From an uncultured Lachnospiraceae bacterium (GTDB taxonomy: Bacteria; Bacillota_A; Clostridia; Lachnospirales; Lachnospiraceae), in contig CAMOFS010000121.1 of NCBI GenBank assembly GCA_946613735.1, forward strand, positions 1 to 5,697: 5,697 bases of DNA, in the 5' to 3' direction. The notes beneath the pieces were generated by a model. That model saw nothing but the letters and a program-made list of their open reading frames with translations. It did not search any database and was not told the origin of the DNA. Positions within the stretch are counted from its first letter, which is position 1. Every line of letters starts with the position of its first letter. The position numbers and the translations under genes are program-made. Below, in pieces: positions 5,228-5,697 of the stretch.

Positions 5228-5602
5228 ATGAGTACAAATATAATATGCACAGTCATAATTGTGGTGATACTGTTTTTTGCAGTCAAGTCTTCCATACCCC
5301 ATTTCAAAGGGGAGGGGGCCTGTTGCGGAGGCGGAGGCTATAAGGAAAAGGCGAAAAAGCCTAAAAAGCTTAAAACCATAGTCAGTACTAAAGAAATATA
5401 TATCGAGGGGATGAAGTGTGATAACTGCCGGGCCAGAGTCCAAAACGCACTTAATGAAATGGAGGATGTGAGTGCAAAGGTAGACCTCAAGGCAAAACGG
5501 GCTGTTGTAAGGCTTGGACGGGAAATAAGCGATGAAGAACTGACACAGATAATAAGCAGGATGGGTTATGAGGTAGTATCAGTGAAAGATGCCACTTTGT
5601 AA
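5228..5602 (+). CDS. Small membrane-anchored Cys-rich protein with a heavy-metal-associated (HMA) domain
   Basis: The 124-residue protein has three parts. Residues 4-22 form one membrane helix (IICTVIIVVILFFAVK). Then comes a short linker with ACCGGGG (31-37), as in the small Cys-rich proteins found beside FeoB, and a very basic stretch KEKAKKPKKLK (39-49). Residues 54-120 are a ferredoxin-like HMA domain with GMKCDNC (61-67; C64 and C67), KVDLKAKRAVVRL and MGYEVVSV, the fold that binds Cu+, Zn2+ or other soft metals in chaperones and P-type ATPases. It most likely sits in the cytoplasmic membrane with the HMA domain inside. The start is ATG 5228 with AAGGAG at 5213-5218; the in-frame ATG at 5195 has no ribosome site. 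It follows the ZIP gene by 79 bases with no clear terminator between, and probably belongs to that operon. Confidence 0.88.
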   Translation: MSTNIICTVIIVVILFFAVKSSIPHFKGEGACCGGGGYKEKAKKPKKLKTIVSTKEIYIEGMKCDNCRARVQNALNEMEDVSAKVDLKAKRAVVRLGREISDEELTQIISRMGYEVVSVKDATL

Positions 5603-5625
5603 ATAAAAGGCCGATATGATATAAT
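5597..5625 (+). promoter_or_regulatory. Extended -10 promoter for the last, partial gene
   Basis: TATAAT (5620-5625) is exact and preceded by TGA (extended -10, TGnTATAAT). TTGTAA (5597-5602) lies 17 bases upstream and overlaps the last codons and stop of the HMA gene. Transcription would start near 5632, about 28 bases before ATG 5660. Confidence 0.7.
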
Positions 5626-5659
5626 GCCTACGGCGTTTTGTAAGAACAAAGGAGGGCAT

Positions 5660-5697
5660 ATGTTTTCTGAGGATTTTTCAGCTGTTTCAAATGCAGC
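5660..5697 (+). CDS. Start of an unidentified gene, cut by the window end
   Basis: AAAGGAGGG (5648-5656) lies just before ATG 5660, and the open frame gives MFSEDFSAVSNA before the window stops. Too little is present to recognise a family. Its own promoter suggests that it is not part of the ZIP-HMA operon. Confidence 0.6.
   Translation, partial: MFSEDFSAVSNA

Noticed and set aside
5610..5640. Terminator after the HMA gene (GCCG ... CGGCGTTTT)
   Set aside because: Only four base pairs close a loop of about 17 bases, and the interior is a clear extended -10 promoter.

Overview
The window reads as chromosomal DNA from a Gram-positive anaerobe of the Clostridia, most likely Lachnospiraceae. 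This is an inference from protein style (DUF3793, a YczE-type membrane protein, a Cys-rich membrane protein with an HMA domain), strong AGGAGG ribosome sites and consensus TTGACA/TATAAT promoters. All recognisable genes lie on the plus strand and are tightly packed. I see no rRNA, tRNA, CRISPR array, transposase or phage gene.

Layout. Positions 1-346 hold the 3' end of a GlgX/isoamylase-type glycogen debranching enzyme, closed by a GC-rich hairpin. Positions 493-834 encode a 113-residue protein of unknown function, with its own ribosome site and a good intrinsic terminator behind it. Positions 915-2156 encode an AGE-superfamily sugar isomerase related to YihS; its active-site changes favour mannose over sulfoquinovose. 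A perfect-consensus promoter embedded in a 37-bp inverted repeat (2174-2210) then drives a thiol (glutathione-type) peroxidase at 2240-2782, a YczE-like membrane protein at 2797-3444, and a short MATE-transporter remnant at 3452-3640 that seems to have lost its whole middle.

The second half is a probable metal-homeostasis operon. A strong promoter (3671-3698) is followed by two DtxR/IdeR-like operator sequences and a leader hairpin with a T-rich tail (3699-3767). Then come a DUF3793 protein (3783-4337), a GufA/ZupT-type ZIP metal transporter (4366-5148) and a small membrane-anchored CCGGGG protein carrying a CxxC heavy-metal-associated domain (5228-5602). The three genes are closely spaced on one strand. 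Together they suggest metal-responsive control of divalent-metal entry plus a membrane-tethered metal-binding factor. A new promoter and ribosome site start another gene at 5660, cut by the window edge.

The most interesting non-coding elements are the symmetric, bidirectional promoter at 2174-2210 and the nested operator/attenuator leader of the DUF3793 operon. Functional statements rest on motif recognition from memory; no database search was run.
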